From the NCBI GenBank assembly GCA_049608925.1, contig JBMYXZ010000028.1, forward strand, positions 1 through 14,638: a DNA stretch of 14,638 bases, in the 5' to 3' direction. This DNA comes from JBMYXZ01 sp049608925. GTDB lineage: Bacteria > Pseudomonadota > Alphaproteobacteria > JAGOMX01. Below, piece after piece: positions 1 to 6,209 of this stretch (positions are counted from its first letter, which is position 1; every line of letters begins with the position of its first letter). The position numbers were made by a program, and so were the translations under genes. A model generated the notes under the pieces. It ran no database searches, was not told the origin of the DNA, and worked only from the letters and a program-made list of their open reading frames with translations.

Positions 1-258
1 AACAGCTGTGCAGTCCATTTGAATTACCTGCACTTTTGGCTTTTTCCAAAAGCGAATCAATGAGTCTATTTTAACCACCAATGCAGGCGTGTAGCTGCAA
101 GAAGATCGATTCTCACCAAGTTCAAAGTTATGTAACCAAGCTGCATGCTGTGCTTCAGGATCATTTTCAGGCAAGCAGTCGTTACCTTCTAGTGACACAG
201 AGGCAATAACATTAAAGCTATATAAAAAAGCCAATAATAATAAAATATAACGTGCCAT
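1..258 (-). CDS. Secreted protein of unknown function, 3' end cut off by the window edge
   Basis: An ATG at 258 on the minus strand opens 86 codons with no stop before the left edge, so only the N-terminal part is visible. The protein begins MARYILLLLAFLYSFNVIAS, a good Sec signal peptide (one Arg, then a hydrophobic core, Ala-Ser near the likely cleavage site). The mature part is polar with Cys at 28, 54 and 83 and no recognised domain. There is only a weak GAG about 15 nt upstream and no proper Shine-Dalgarno. It is divergent from the F-box gene across a 107-nt AT-rich spacer and resembles the other short secreted genes in this window in style, though I see no clear sequence homology. The signal peptide is convincing; the function is unknown. 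Confidence 0.65.
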   Translation of the reverse strand, partial: MARYILLLLAFLYSFNVIASVSLEGNDCLPENDPEAQHAAWLHNFELGENRSSCSYTPALVVKIDSLIRFWKKPKVQVIQMDCTAV

Positions 259-294
259 ATGATTTAAATGCAATACTCTATATTTTAAAACATC

Positions 295-300
295 TATAAT
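295..300 (+). promoter_or_regulatory. Candidate -10 box for the F-box gene
   Basis: A perfect TATAAT lies in the AT-rich spacer between the divergent genes, about 65 nt before the F-box start codon. No good TTGACA-like -35 lies 16 to 18 nt upstream, and in such AT-rich DNA a chance match is likely. This is a weak call. Confidence 0.25.
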
Positions 301-365
301 AATATTTAAATAAAGTAAAATAATTTGTTATTTCTGTTTATCTTTTTTTTGTTAATGGAGACTTT

Positions 366-1472
366 ATGAGGTATTTTCTATTTATTTTATTTATATCCCA
401 ATTTTGTGTACTAAATCCTGTTTTAAGCTCAGAAGAAGGTCAGAATGGTAGACCAGAGAAGAAACGAAAAATTCTCAGTTCAGACACGATAATATTCAAA
501 CTGCCAAAATCAGTCGTTTCAGAGATATTCTTCAGGCTTGATCATAAAAGTGCGGGTGCATTAGCCTGTACATCAAAGCATTTTAATGGCATCTGGCAAA
601 ATCTACCATGTTTCAAGATACCAACGCTTCAGGGTGAAAGCAGGGCAAAAATGAATAAATTGCGTTTTCAAATAATGCGTGAATTCAAATCAGAGAAACT
701 CTGCAGAACCTCTATAGAAAAGCATCTGGCACGGGCGATATTGATTGAGGATTTATGCCCAAGAAAGCTGATAAGCTTTGATGATACAAGCATTAAATCT
801 ATTTGGCTGGGGTATATAGAAAAGCCTGAAAGCTACGCAGAAAAGGTTTTCAAACTATTCCTTGAACATCGCAGCATGCATTTTTTTGGCTTTTATCTGA
901 TGTATATGGGGGTGCAAGATTCACTGCATGATGGCTTTCTTGTTGATCATTATTTTGAGTCAGGAAGACTGATACAAAGTGCCTTTTTAATGCACATCAG
1001 AGCCCCTAGTAAGGACCCTTACACTTTTCATATAAAGAAGAAACTGAAGATAAATGACTTGGTTCTAAAAGCCAGGCTTTATTTATGGGCAGGAGAGTAC
1101 TACACAATGCAGTGGAATTTCGCTGTAGCCAAAAAATATGACCTAAGAAAATACAATATTCTCATTGCAAATTGCTTTATCAAGGCGGCTAGTTGTTCCG
1201 TTATGCGCAAAAGACAGAAACTATTTCTTAAGTGCGTGGAAAATCTTTTCCATATTCATCGAATTTTGGATGATCAAAAACATCAGAATTCAATATATCA
1301 AATGCTTATGAAACAGTTTTCAGGGGATCAATTCCCAGAAAACTACAAACGCCTGCGTGAGTGGTATTTAGAAGGTGGAAAAGAAGGCCTATACCGTGTT
1401 GATAAAAACGAAAGAGGAAGAATCTTGCGAGAGATCGAAGAAGTACAGAATCAGGAATGGGCCGCAAAGTAG
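366..1472 (+). CDS. Secreted F-box-like domain protein, candidate host-directed effector
   Basis: A 368-residue protein. Residues 1-21 form a signal peptide (MRYFLFILFISQFC, then a likely cleavage near LSSEE). A basic stretch (KKRK, 32-35) precedes an F-box-like segment at about 43-82: KLPKSVVSEIFFRLD, then ALACTSKHFNGIW. It has the family's Leu-Pro opening, the I-F-x-x-L-D core, the A-x-x-C-T-x-K-x-[FW] helix and the Trp near the end. The rest (about 90-368) is helical and charged with no recognised motif; no ankyrin, LRR or WD repeats are evident. In eukaryotes F-boxes bind Skp1 in SCF ubiquitin ligases, and bacterial F-box proteins are mostly effectors of intracellular or plant-associated bacteria. 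A role in host ubiquitination is inference. The start is set by GGAG at 357-360, 5 nt before the ATG. The gene is convergent with the small cysteine-rich gene downstream and is more AT-rich than the lpx operon. Confidence 0.8.
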   Translation: MRYFLFILFISQFCVLNPVLSSEEGQNGRPEKKRKILSSDTIIFKLPKSVVSEIFFRLDHKSAGALACTSKHFNGIWQNLPCFKIPTLQGESRAKMNKLRFQIMREFKSEKLCRTSIEKHLARAILIEDLCPRKLISFDDTSIKSIWLGYIEKPESYAEKVFKLFLEHRSMHFFGFYLMYMGVQDSLHDGFLVDHYFESGRLIQSAFLMHIRAPSKDPYTFHIKKKLKINDLVLKARLYLWAGEYYTMQWNFAVAKKYDLRKYNILIANCFIKAASCSVMRKRQKLFLKCVENLFHIHRILDDQKHQNSIYQMLMKQFSGDQFPENYKRLREWYLEGGKEGLYRVDKNERGRILREIEEVQNQEWAAK

Positions 1473-1486
1473 GCAAACCCATTCCT
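1453..1486. terminator. Inverted repeat between convergent genes, possible bidirectional terminator
   Basis: Perfect 9-bp arms AGGAATGGG (1453-1461) and CCCATTCCT (1478-1486) enclose a 16-nt loop that contains the F-box stop codon. It lies 8 nt beyond the stop of the convergent minus-strand gene. Neither strand has a T-tract after the stem, so this is not a classical intrinsic terminator. It may act in transcript 3'-end stability or Rho-dependent ending. Confidence 0.4.
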
Positions 1487-1493
1487 TACAGCA

Positions 1494-1814
1494 TTATCCG
1501 TGCTTGCTTCCTTGTGGAGTAGGTGTTGCACCTGCAGTTTGCTGTGGATGTGTTCTGCGCCATTCATGTGCGAAACTTGGACACATTTTTTCGCAGGCAC
1601 GGTATATGTTGGAATCTTCCTTGATATTTGTGCTGCGGCACACTGTCGAACAGCCATGCGCAATCAATGGACCACATTTTGAATCGTTGGGTTGCTGTGC
1701 GCATCCAATAAATTCTTCATTAGTGATTGTTCTATTTCCAAAGAAGTTTGTTTTCGCCATGGTTGGCGCAGAAGCTAATAAGCAAGCTGCAAAGACAATA
1801 GCATGTTTCAACAC
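1494..1814 (-). CDS. Small secreted six-cysteine protein with twin CX3C motif
   Basis: A 106-residue protein of unrecognised family. Residues 1-20 are a signal peptide (LKHAIVFAACLLASAPTMA, cleavage expected after Ala20). The mature 86 residues hold six Cys (38, 47, 55, 59, 74, 78), enough for three disulfides. The last four are arranged CSTVC, 14 residues, CEKMC, that is CX3C-X14-CX3C, a spacing known from disulfide-linked helical hairpins. The C-terminal tail (about 87-106) is Pro/Thr/Gly/Gln-rich and looks unstructured. The start is GTG: AGGGAG at 1823-1828 sits 8 nt upstream, whereas the next codon (TTG) would be 11 nt away. It lies downstream of xerC on the same strand with its own strong-looking promoter. 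Existence as a gene is well supported by promoter, ribosome site, signal peptide and cysteine pattern; function is unknown. Confidence 0.75.
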   Translation of the reverse strand: MLKHAIVFAACLLASAPTMAKTNFFGNRTITNEEFIGCAQQPNDSKCGPLIAHGCSTVCRSTNIKEDSNIYRACEKMCPSFAHEWRRTHPQQTAGATPTPQGSKHG

Positions 1815-1822
1815 GATAATTT

Positions 1823-1828
1823 CTCCCT
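1823..1828 (-). promoter_or_regulatory. Shine-Dalgarno deciding a GTG start
   Basis: Read on the minus strand this is AGGGAG, 8 nt before the GTG at 1814. It makes GTG the likely start of the small cysteine-rich protein; no ATG is suitably placed. Confidence 0.6.
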
Positions 1829-1846
1829 GTATTTATTTTACACTAT

Positions 1847-1875
1847 ATTATTAAACAAATTTTCCCCAAGGTCAA
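1847..1875 (-). promoter_or_regulatory. Sigma-70-type promoter of the small cysteine-rich gene
   Basis: On the minus strand, TTGACC (-35, 1870-1875, 5 of 6 matches) and AATAAT (-10, 1847-1852, 5 of 6) are separated by exactly 17 nt. Transcription would start near 1840 and give a leader of about 25 nt carrying the AGGGAG ribosome site. The -35 box contains the TGA stop of xerC and lies within a short inverted repeat (AAGGT/ACCTT, 1868-1880), so this gene need not depend on the xerC operon. Confidence 0.55.
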
Positions 1876-2843
1876 ACCTTCCTGCGGGGATGAAACTGTG
1901 CATAGGTTTTCTGCAGTGCAACATCCTCAATTTCCGTATATTTTTGAGTCGTTGATAAAGATGCATGGCCCAATAATTCTTGAATAGTTCGCAAGTCTCC
2001 ACCTTCTGCTAATAAATGGGTTGCAAAGCTGTGGCGCAAGCTATGCGGTGTAGCGGTTTCAGGCAGCCCCATAGACTGTCTTACAAATCGCATGGCTTTT
2101 TGCGCAACTGTTGGATGCAAGCGTTTTCCTTTACTCCCAATAAAGACAGGGTCTGATGCCACACATCCATCAGGTCGCAAAGTCAGGTATGACTCCAGCT
2201 TTTCTTTTACTTGTGGGAGCAGGGGAACAAGACGTTGTTTCTGCCGCTTTCCAGTAATTACCATCATGTTATCTTGCGGTATGTCCGCAATATTAAGATC
2301 AAGCGCCTCGCTGATACGCAATCCTGCACCATATAGCAAGCTGAATAAGGCAATATCTCGCGCTTGAATCCAAGGCTCAGTCGCGGCACTAGCAGGGTTG
2401 CCAGTAATCTCTAGTGCTTGTTCTTGTGTAACAGGGCGTGGCAGCGAGTTCTTTTGCCGGGAGGCGCTAACTACCGCAAGCTGTGGGTTATGAAAGCCAT
2501 GGTGGCGTTCCAGATACGTGCACAGATTGCGCAGCACAGATAACGCGCGCGCATTAGATCTGGCGGAAATACCTTCTCTTAATCGGTGCGCAAGGAAAGA
2601 TCGAAAGTCTCTGGCCAGCAATGATTCCAACTTTTTTTGAGAGAGTTTTTCTCCCAAATGTTGGTGCATGAAAGCGCAAAATTCCTTCATGTCCTGTAGG
2701 TAATTATAGCGTGTATGCTCTGACAGGTTGCGCTCAACCTGCAGCCAGCGTTGCCATTCCTCCAATCGCTGGAAAAAAGAGGGCTCCACATGCACAGATA
2801 TTGTCGCAAATAGAATTTCATAGCGTTGTGGAGATATTTTCAT
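1872..2843 (-). CDS. xerC: Tyrosine recombinase, XerC type
   Basis: A 323-residue site-specific recombinase, expected to act with XerD at dif to resolve chromosome dimers. An N-terminal SAM-like core-binding domain (about 22-113, with LEEWQRWLQVERNLSEHT) is followed by the catalytic domain (about 134-315). All catalytic residues are visible: Arg176 (GLRISEAL), Lys199 (TGKRQK), His267 and Arg270 (PHSLRHSFATHLL), His293 (LLGHASLSTTQ) and Tyr302 (KYTEI). GGDLRTIQELLGHASLSTTQ is closer to XerC than to XerD. The residue after Tyr-Thr is Glu rather than the usual His. The length is slightly above the usual ~300 because of about 20 extra N-terminal residues. Its ATG follows the TAG of the upstream gene directly (TAGATG) with no clear Shine-Dalgarno, so translational coupling is likely. 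A phage-type integrase is less likely given the Xer-like length and the absence of mobile-element neighbours. Confidence 0.85.
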   Translation of the reverse strand: MKISPQRYEILFATISVHVEPSFFQRLEEWQRWLQVERNLSEHTRYNYLQDMKEFCAFMHQHLGEKLSQKKLESLLARDFRSFLAHRLREGISARSNARALSVLRNLCTYLERHHGFHNPQLAVVSASRQKNSLPRPVTQEQALEITGNPASAATEPWIQARDIALFSLLYGAGLRISEALDLNIADIPQDNMMVITGKRQKQRLVPLLPQVKEKLESYLTLRPDGCVASDPVFIGSKGKRLHPTVAQKAMRFVRQSMGLPETATPHSLRHSFATHLLAEGGDLRTIQELLGHASLSTTQKYTEIEDVALQKTYAQFHPRRKV

Positions 2844-3398
2844 CTATAGGGGAAGCTCGTGCGCATGAATATCGTGGGCAGAAAATTCTGCCATAATGCT
2901 TTTGGCGGTTAGCTCTTCCTCTGAATTACGTACATGCACCCACAACAGCAATCCGCCGCGTTCAAGCTGGTATTGAATATGCTCTGCCTGGTTCAGCTCC
3001 ATAACTTTGCCAAAGCTGTCGCCAATCAAACCACCCATGCCGCCCCCTAAAAGGCCAGCAATAACGGCCCCTGCGAGCGTGCCGCCAGTCATAACGATGC
3101 CACCAGCAGCCGCGGCTGCACCAAGATACATCAAGCCACCCAGCAGGCCGCTGCGCACAGATGTAGTCGAGTCCACCGACGTATACGCTTGACGCGGAAC
3201 ATTCGGGTCGTCTTCAAGTTCTTGGATTTTTTTAAAGCGATGCCCCAGCTTTTCTTCAACGGCTTCTTGGCTTGCCAGAAGGCTAATAGAACGGCGTTCA
3301 AACCCTTGCTTGACCAAATGGTCAACGGTTTTATCGAGAGCATCTGATGTATCAAAGACACCAACTACTTCCCGGATTGTTAGATTTTTATCATGCAT
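2844..3398 (-). CDS. General stress protein 17M-like protein with glycine-rich membrane segment
   Basis: A 184-residue protein. Residues about 8-45 (REVVGVFDTSDALDKTVDHL, then the GFERRSISLL stretch) fit the alpha-beta domain of the Bacillus general-stress-17M-like family. A polar linker follows (about 46-82), then a glycine/alanine-rich hydrophobic core (84-130) that could form two close-packed membrane helices with glycine-zipper spacing (AGLLGGGMGGLIG). The C-terminal region (about 137-184, QAEHIQYQLERGGLLLWVHV) is a second small alpha-beta unit typical of these proteins. The biochemical role is unknown. It is the middle gene of a three-gene minus-strand operon: it starts 2 nt after the stop of the transporter-like fusion, and its stop abuts the xerC start. 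The family name rests on recalled pattern similarity. Confidence 0.65.
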   Translation of the reverse strand: MHDKNLTIREVVGVFDTSDALDKTVDHLVKQGFERRSISLLASQEAVEEKLGHRFKKIQELEDDPNVPRQAYTSVDSTTSVRSGLLGGLMYLGAAAAAGGIVMTGGTLAGAVIAGLLGGGMGGLIGDSFGKVMELNQAEHIQYQLERGGLLLWVHVRNSEEELTAKSIMAEFSAHDIHAHELPL

Positions 3399-3400
3399 GA

Positions 3401-4906
3401 CTAGGCCGATTTCTGTTCTTCTTTACTTCGATTATACACGCTTACATAATGTCCGAACAGAGGGCTTTTAATATTGAATTTAACCACCAGCATTCTGGTA
3501 ACAGTACCACCGATAATGACTGCTATGACGCTGTACAGAATTTCATCAGGGTTCATGCGGTCGCGTTGCCAGATTAAGAACAAGCTGAACAGCAAGCCCC
3601 AAAGTAACGCGATCTCTGCATAGACTTCTCCCATCAATGCCATAATGTACTTATCGCTGCGGAATGTATCGCGCAGAATGCCACCACCAGCACCCGTTAT
3701 GGCGGCTAGTAACGGGCCCCAGAGCCATAAAGGACCAGCCTTCGTCATTAAGGCAACGACGACGCCGATCACGGTGAAAGCTGCCAGACCTAGTGAATCT
3801 GCGAATGTGTAGAGCCCGTCCAATAGCTTGCGAGTCTGATTGGTAGAAAAGGGGGCTCGAATCCATTTCACAATGATGAAACCTATGATCACAGTTGCCA
3901 GAACTGCAAGGATGTACATCGGTGTGGACAGAATAGCAATGGGCTGTCGGCTGACCAAAATATCGCGCATTATACCTCCACCCATAGCTGGCAGGGCAGC
4001 AATCACAAAGGTTCCAAATAAGCTGGCGCGCTCGCGATATGCAACCAGCAAGCCCGAAATAGCAAAGGCAATCGTGCCTAGCAAGTCAATTAACAAGAAC
4101 CACTTCTCATCAATGGTCTGCAGCAGCAATAGCGGAAATAGGTAATCATTGATTATCTGGCCATACTCGCCTGTGGACTTTAGTTGCGTAATGCCTTCAT
4201 TAATTTTTTCAACCGTTTCTGGTGTGGTAGACTTTTTGCTGAAAACAAAATGCACAGGGATTTTATTGGGCAAGGGAATTTCACGCACGCTACGGCCCAC
4301 ACCAAGACGCCAAATCATTGTGGCTGCCACGATACGATCAGCAAAAACGGCGTCAATCTGACCATTCAGTAGCATGCGAAAGTTATCTTGGTCATAATAC
4401 GAGGACACAATATGATCTTTATTAGCCGGGTCTTTAATAAAGTCATTAATTTCGGGCTCGGTATAATAATACCCCTGTATGATGCCGACTTTCAAATTCT
4501 GTTCTTTGATCGTCTCGAGAATAGTCTTGATGTCAGTGTGCCGCATTCCATCTTCACGGCGCACAATAACAGCATTCATCTCGCTGCGGTATGGTAAGGA
4601 ATAATATACGTGCTCGGCGCGCTCAGCGTTATAGGAGGCACCACCTGCCATATCAAGCTTGCCTGTTCTTAGGTTATCAATGAAGGACCCCCAAGTATTG
4701 CGTTGAAACTGCACAGAAAGGCCCGCATTCTTTGCTATGACTTTGACCAGCTTGGCGTCTAGCCCGGTCAGGACTTCTATACCATTACGGTCTTCTATAT
4801 ATTGATATGGATCCCATGGATACCATCCTACACGCAAATCGTCTGATGCTTGCAAAGCGCCAGAAAGCAACGATAGAAGGACAATAAAACGTATCAGCAT
4901 AGTCAT
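3401..4906 (-). CDS. Amino-acid-binding domain fused to UPF0126 (YicG/YadS-type) membrane protein
   Basis: A 501-residue two-part protein (numbering from the ATG at 4906). Residues 1-20 are a signal peptide (MTMLIRFIVLLSLLSGALQA). Residues about 23-258 are a family-3 periplasmic solute-binding domain: TGLDAKLVKVIAKNAGL (47-63), then an RAEHVYYSLPY motif whose Arg96 matches the carboxylate-binding Arg of GlnH-type proteins, and DAVFAD ending in Asp190, matching the amino-group-binding Asp. Residues about 270-490 are two UPF0126 repeats. Repeat one has DLLGTIAFAISG and AMGGGIMRD (307-315); repeat two has DGLYTFADSLGLAAF and GAGGGILRD (405-413), with about seven membrane helices in all. UPF0126 proteins have a TRIC-like fold and are thought to carry glycine or ions. 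The fusion suggests a transporter or channel that brings its own ligand sensor, probably for an amino acid. A TTG at 4936 would add 10 residues; neither start has a Shine-Dalgarno, and the ATG gives the cleaner signal peptide. Confidence 0.85.
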   Translation of the reverse strand: MTMLIRFIVLLSLLSGALQASDDLRVGWYPWDPYQYIEDRNGIEVLTGLDAKLVKVIAKNAGLSVQFQRNTWGSFIDNLRTGKLDMAGGASYNAERAEHVYYSLPYRSEMNAVIVRREDGMRHTDIKTILETIKEQNLKVGIIQGYYYTEPEINDFIKDPANKDHIVSSYYDQDNFRMLLNGQIDAVFADRIVAATMIWRLGVGRSVREIPLPNKIPVHFVFSKKSTTPETVEKINEGITQLKSTGEYGQIINDYLFPLLLLQTIDEKWFLLIDLLGTIAFAISGLLVAYRERASLFGTFVIAALPAMGGGIMRDILVSRQPIAILSTPMYILAVLATVIIGFIIVKWIRAPFSTNQTRKLLDGLYTFADSLGLAAFTVIGVVVALMTKAGPLWLWGPLLAAITGAGGGILRDTFRSDKYIMALMGEVYAEIALLWGLLFSLFLIWQRDRMNPDEILYSVIAVIIGGTVTRMLVVKFNIKSPLFGHYVSVYNRSKEEQKSA

Positions 4907-4967
4907 AAGAAAATAGAGTAATAGGATGCCAAACAAGAGGCAATCAGAAAATTTTTTAAATTCCTAC

Positions 4968-4996
4968 TTGCATTGGACAGGCGAGGTTTCTACACT
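4968..4996 (+). promoter_or_regulatory. Candidate promoter of the rseP-lpxB operon
   Basis: TTGCAT (4968-4973) and TACACT (4991-4996) are 17 nt apart, in the 94 to 124 nt between the divergent operons. Match quality is only 3 of 6 and 4 of 6. The expected start near 5003 leaves a leader of about 28 nt with a strong Shine-Dalgarno. This is the best candidate seen but weak. Confidence 0.3.
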
Positions 4997-5030
4997 CCAA
5001 TCGTATTAAATTAGCTCCAGGAAGGATCTT

Positions 5031-6176
5031 ATGGGCTTTGAATGGCTTCTGACCTACGTTCTACCATTTTTGGTAATTCTCAGCGTTGTGGTGTTTGTCC
5101 ACGAACTAGGACATTACCTGGTTGCAAAAGCTAACGGCGTGAAGGTTGAGGTATTTTCTATTGGCTTTGGCCAAGAGATATTTGGCTTTGACGATAAATC
5201 AGGTACGCGCTGGAAGTTTTCATGGATTCCTCTTGGTGGCTACGTCAAAATGTTCAGCGACGAAAATGCTGCAAGTCAGCCTAGCGAAGACGCTATCTCG
5301 AAAATGACGGATGAGGAGAAAAAAGGATCCTTGTTCCACAAGACTGTTTGGCAGCGTATGGCTGTATCTGCAGCGGGACCTGCGGCGAACTATATCTTTG
5401 CGGTGTTTGTGCTAGGGCTGCTGTACACCTTTTCAGGGCAGCGTGTTCCTGCCGATGTTGCGAAAATCGGTATAGTTGCTGTTGGCAGCGCGGCAGAGCA
5501 GGGCGGCTTGAAGACCGATCTTGTTATAAACACTTTTGATGGTGTGCCAGTAAGTTCATTCGAAGAGCTGGTAAAGGTTGTGCGCGAACGTCCTGGCAAA
5601 GAAAGTGTTGTAACAGCCACTGATCCTGAATCTGGACAAATTGACCAGTTTATGATTACGCCAACGCCCACAGAAGAACGCGATGAAGATGGAAACACCG
5701 TTACCGTCGGTAAGCTGGGTGTCAGCCAAGGTGTTGTTTTGGAAAAACGTAACATTCTAGTTTCCTGGTGGTATGGTGCAAAAGATTGCGTGCGCGTAAC
5801 TGTTGGAACTCTTAAAGCTGTTGGTCAGATGATTGCCGGCACCCGATCAACAGATGGTCTTAGTGGACCGATTGGTATTGCGCAAATGACAGGACAGGTT
5901 GCGTCGGCTGATTTGGCAGCGTTCTTCTGGTTCATGGCCTTTTTGTCTATCAATCTTGGTTTGATTAATTTGTTCCCTATCCCCGTTTTGGATGGTGGAC
6001 ATCTGCTGTTCTACTCAATAGAAGCTGTACGCGGAAAGCCTCTCAGCCTAAAGGCGCAAGAAATAGGTTATCGCATTGGGGGAACATTTGTTTTAGGGCT
6101 GGTTTTGCTGACCACTTGGAATGATTTAGCAAGGCTGGATGTGGTTTCATCTGTTAAAGGCTGGTTTGGACTTTAA
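5031..6176 (+). CDS. rseP: Site-2 intramembrane zinc metalloprotease RseP
   Basis: A 381-residue inner-membrane protease that in other proteobacteria cuts anti-sigma factors and leftover signal peptides. The zinc site is HELGH at 24-28 in the first membrane helix, completed by LDGGH with Asp321 and the NLFPIPVLDGG loop (313-323) near the C-terminus. GPAAN (116-120) marks the second core helix. One PDZ domain spans about 142-212, as usual for alphaproteobacterial RseP (E. coli has two). The PDZ turn normally written GLKxGD reads GLKTD here, one residue shorter. The last helix is about 350-363. The start is clear: AGGAAGGA at 5019-5026 lies 4 nt before the ATG. It is the first gene of the envelope operon, divergent from the UPF0126-fusion operon. 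The genes that often precede it in alphaproteobacteria (uppS, cdsA, dxr) are absent. Confidence 0.95.
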   Translation: MGFEWLLTYVLPFLVILSVVVFVHELGHYLVAKANGVKVEVFSIGFGQEIFGFDDKSGTRWKFSWIPLGGYVKMFSDENAASQPSEDAISKMTDEEKKGSLFHKTVWQRMAVSAAGPAANYIFAVFVLGLLYTFSGQRVPADVAKIGIVAVGSAAEQGGLKTDLVINTFDGVPVSSFEELVKVVRERPGKESVVTATDPESGQIDQFMITPTPTEERDEDGNTVTVGKLGVSQGVVLEKRNILVSWWYGAKDCVRVTVGTLKAVGQMIAGTRSTDGLSGPIGIAQMTGQVASADLAAFFWFMAFLSINLGLINLFPIPVLDGGHLLFYSIEAVRGKPLSLKAQEIGYRIGGTFVLGLVLLTTWNDLARLDVVSSVKGWFGL

Positions 6177-6209
6177 TCAACAACAACACGTGTAAGTAAT
6201 AGGAATAGT

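Noticed and set aside
1375..1854. 159-codon plus-strand reading frame over the end of the F-box gene and the cysteine-rich gene
   Set aside because: It overlaps two better-supported genes, has no ribosome site, and its Cys-rich product is the antisense of the real minus-strand gene.
1872..2843. Phage or island integrase with attachment site
   Set aside because: No tRNA, direct repeats or phage genes nearby; sequence and length fit chromosomal XerC.
4907..4936. TTG start for the UPF0126 fusion
   Set aside because: No Shine-Dalgarno, and the ATG at 4906 gives a standard-length signal peptide. It cannot be fully excluded.
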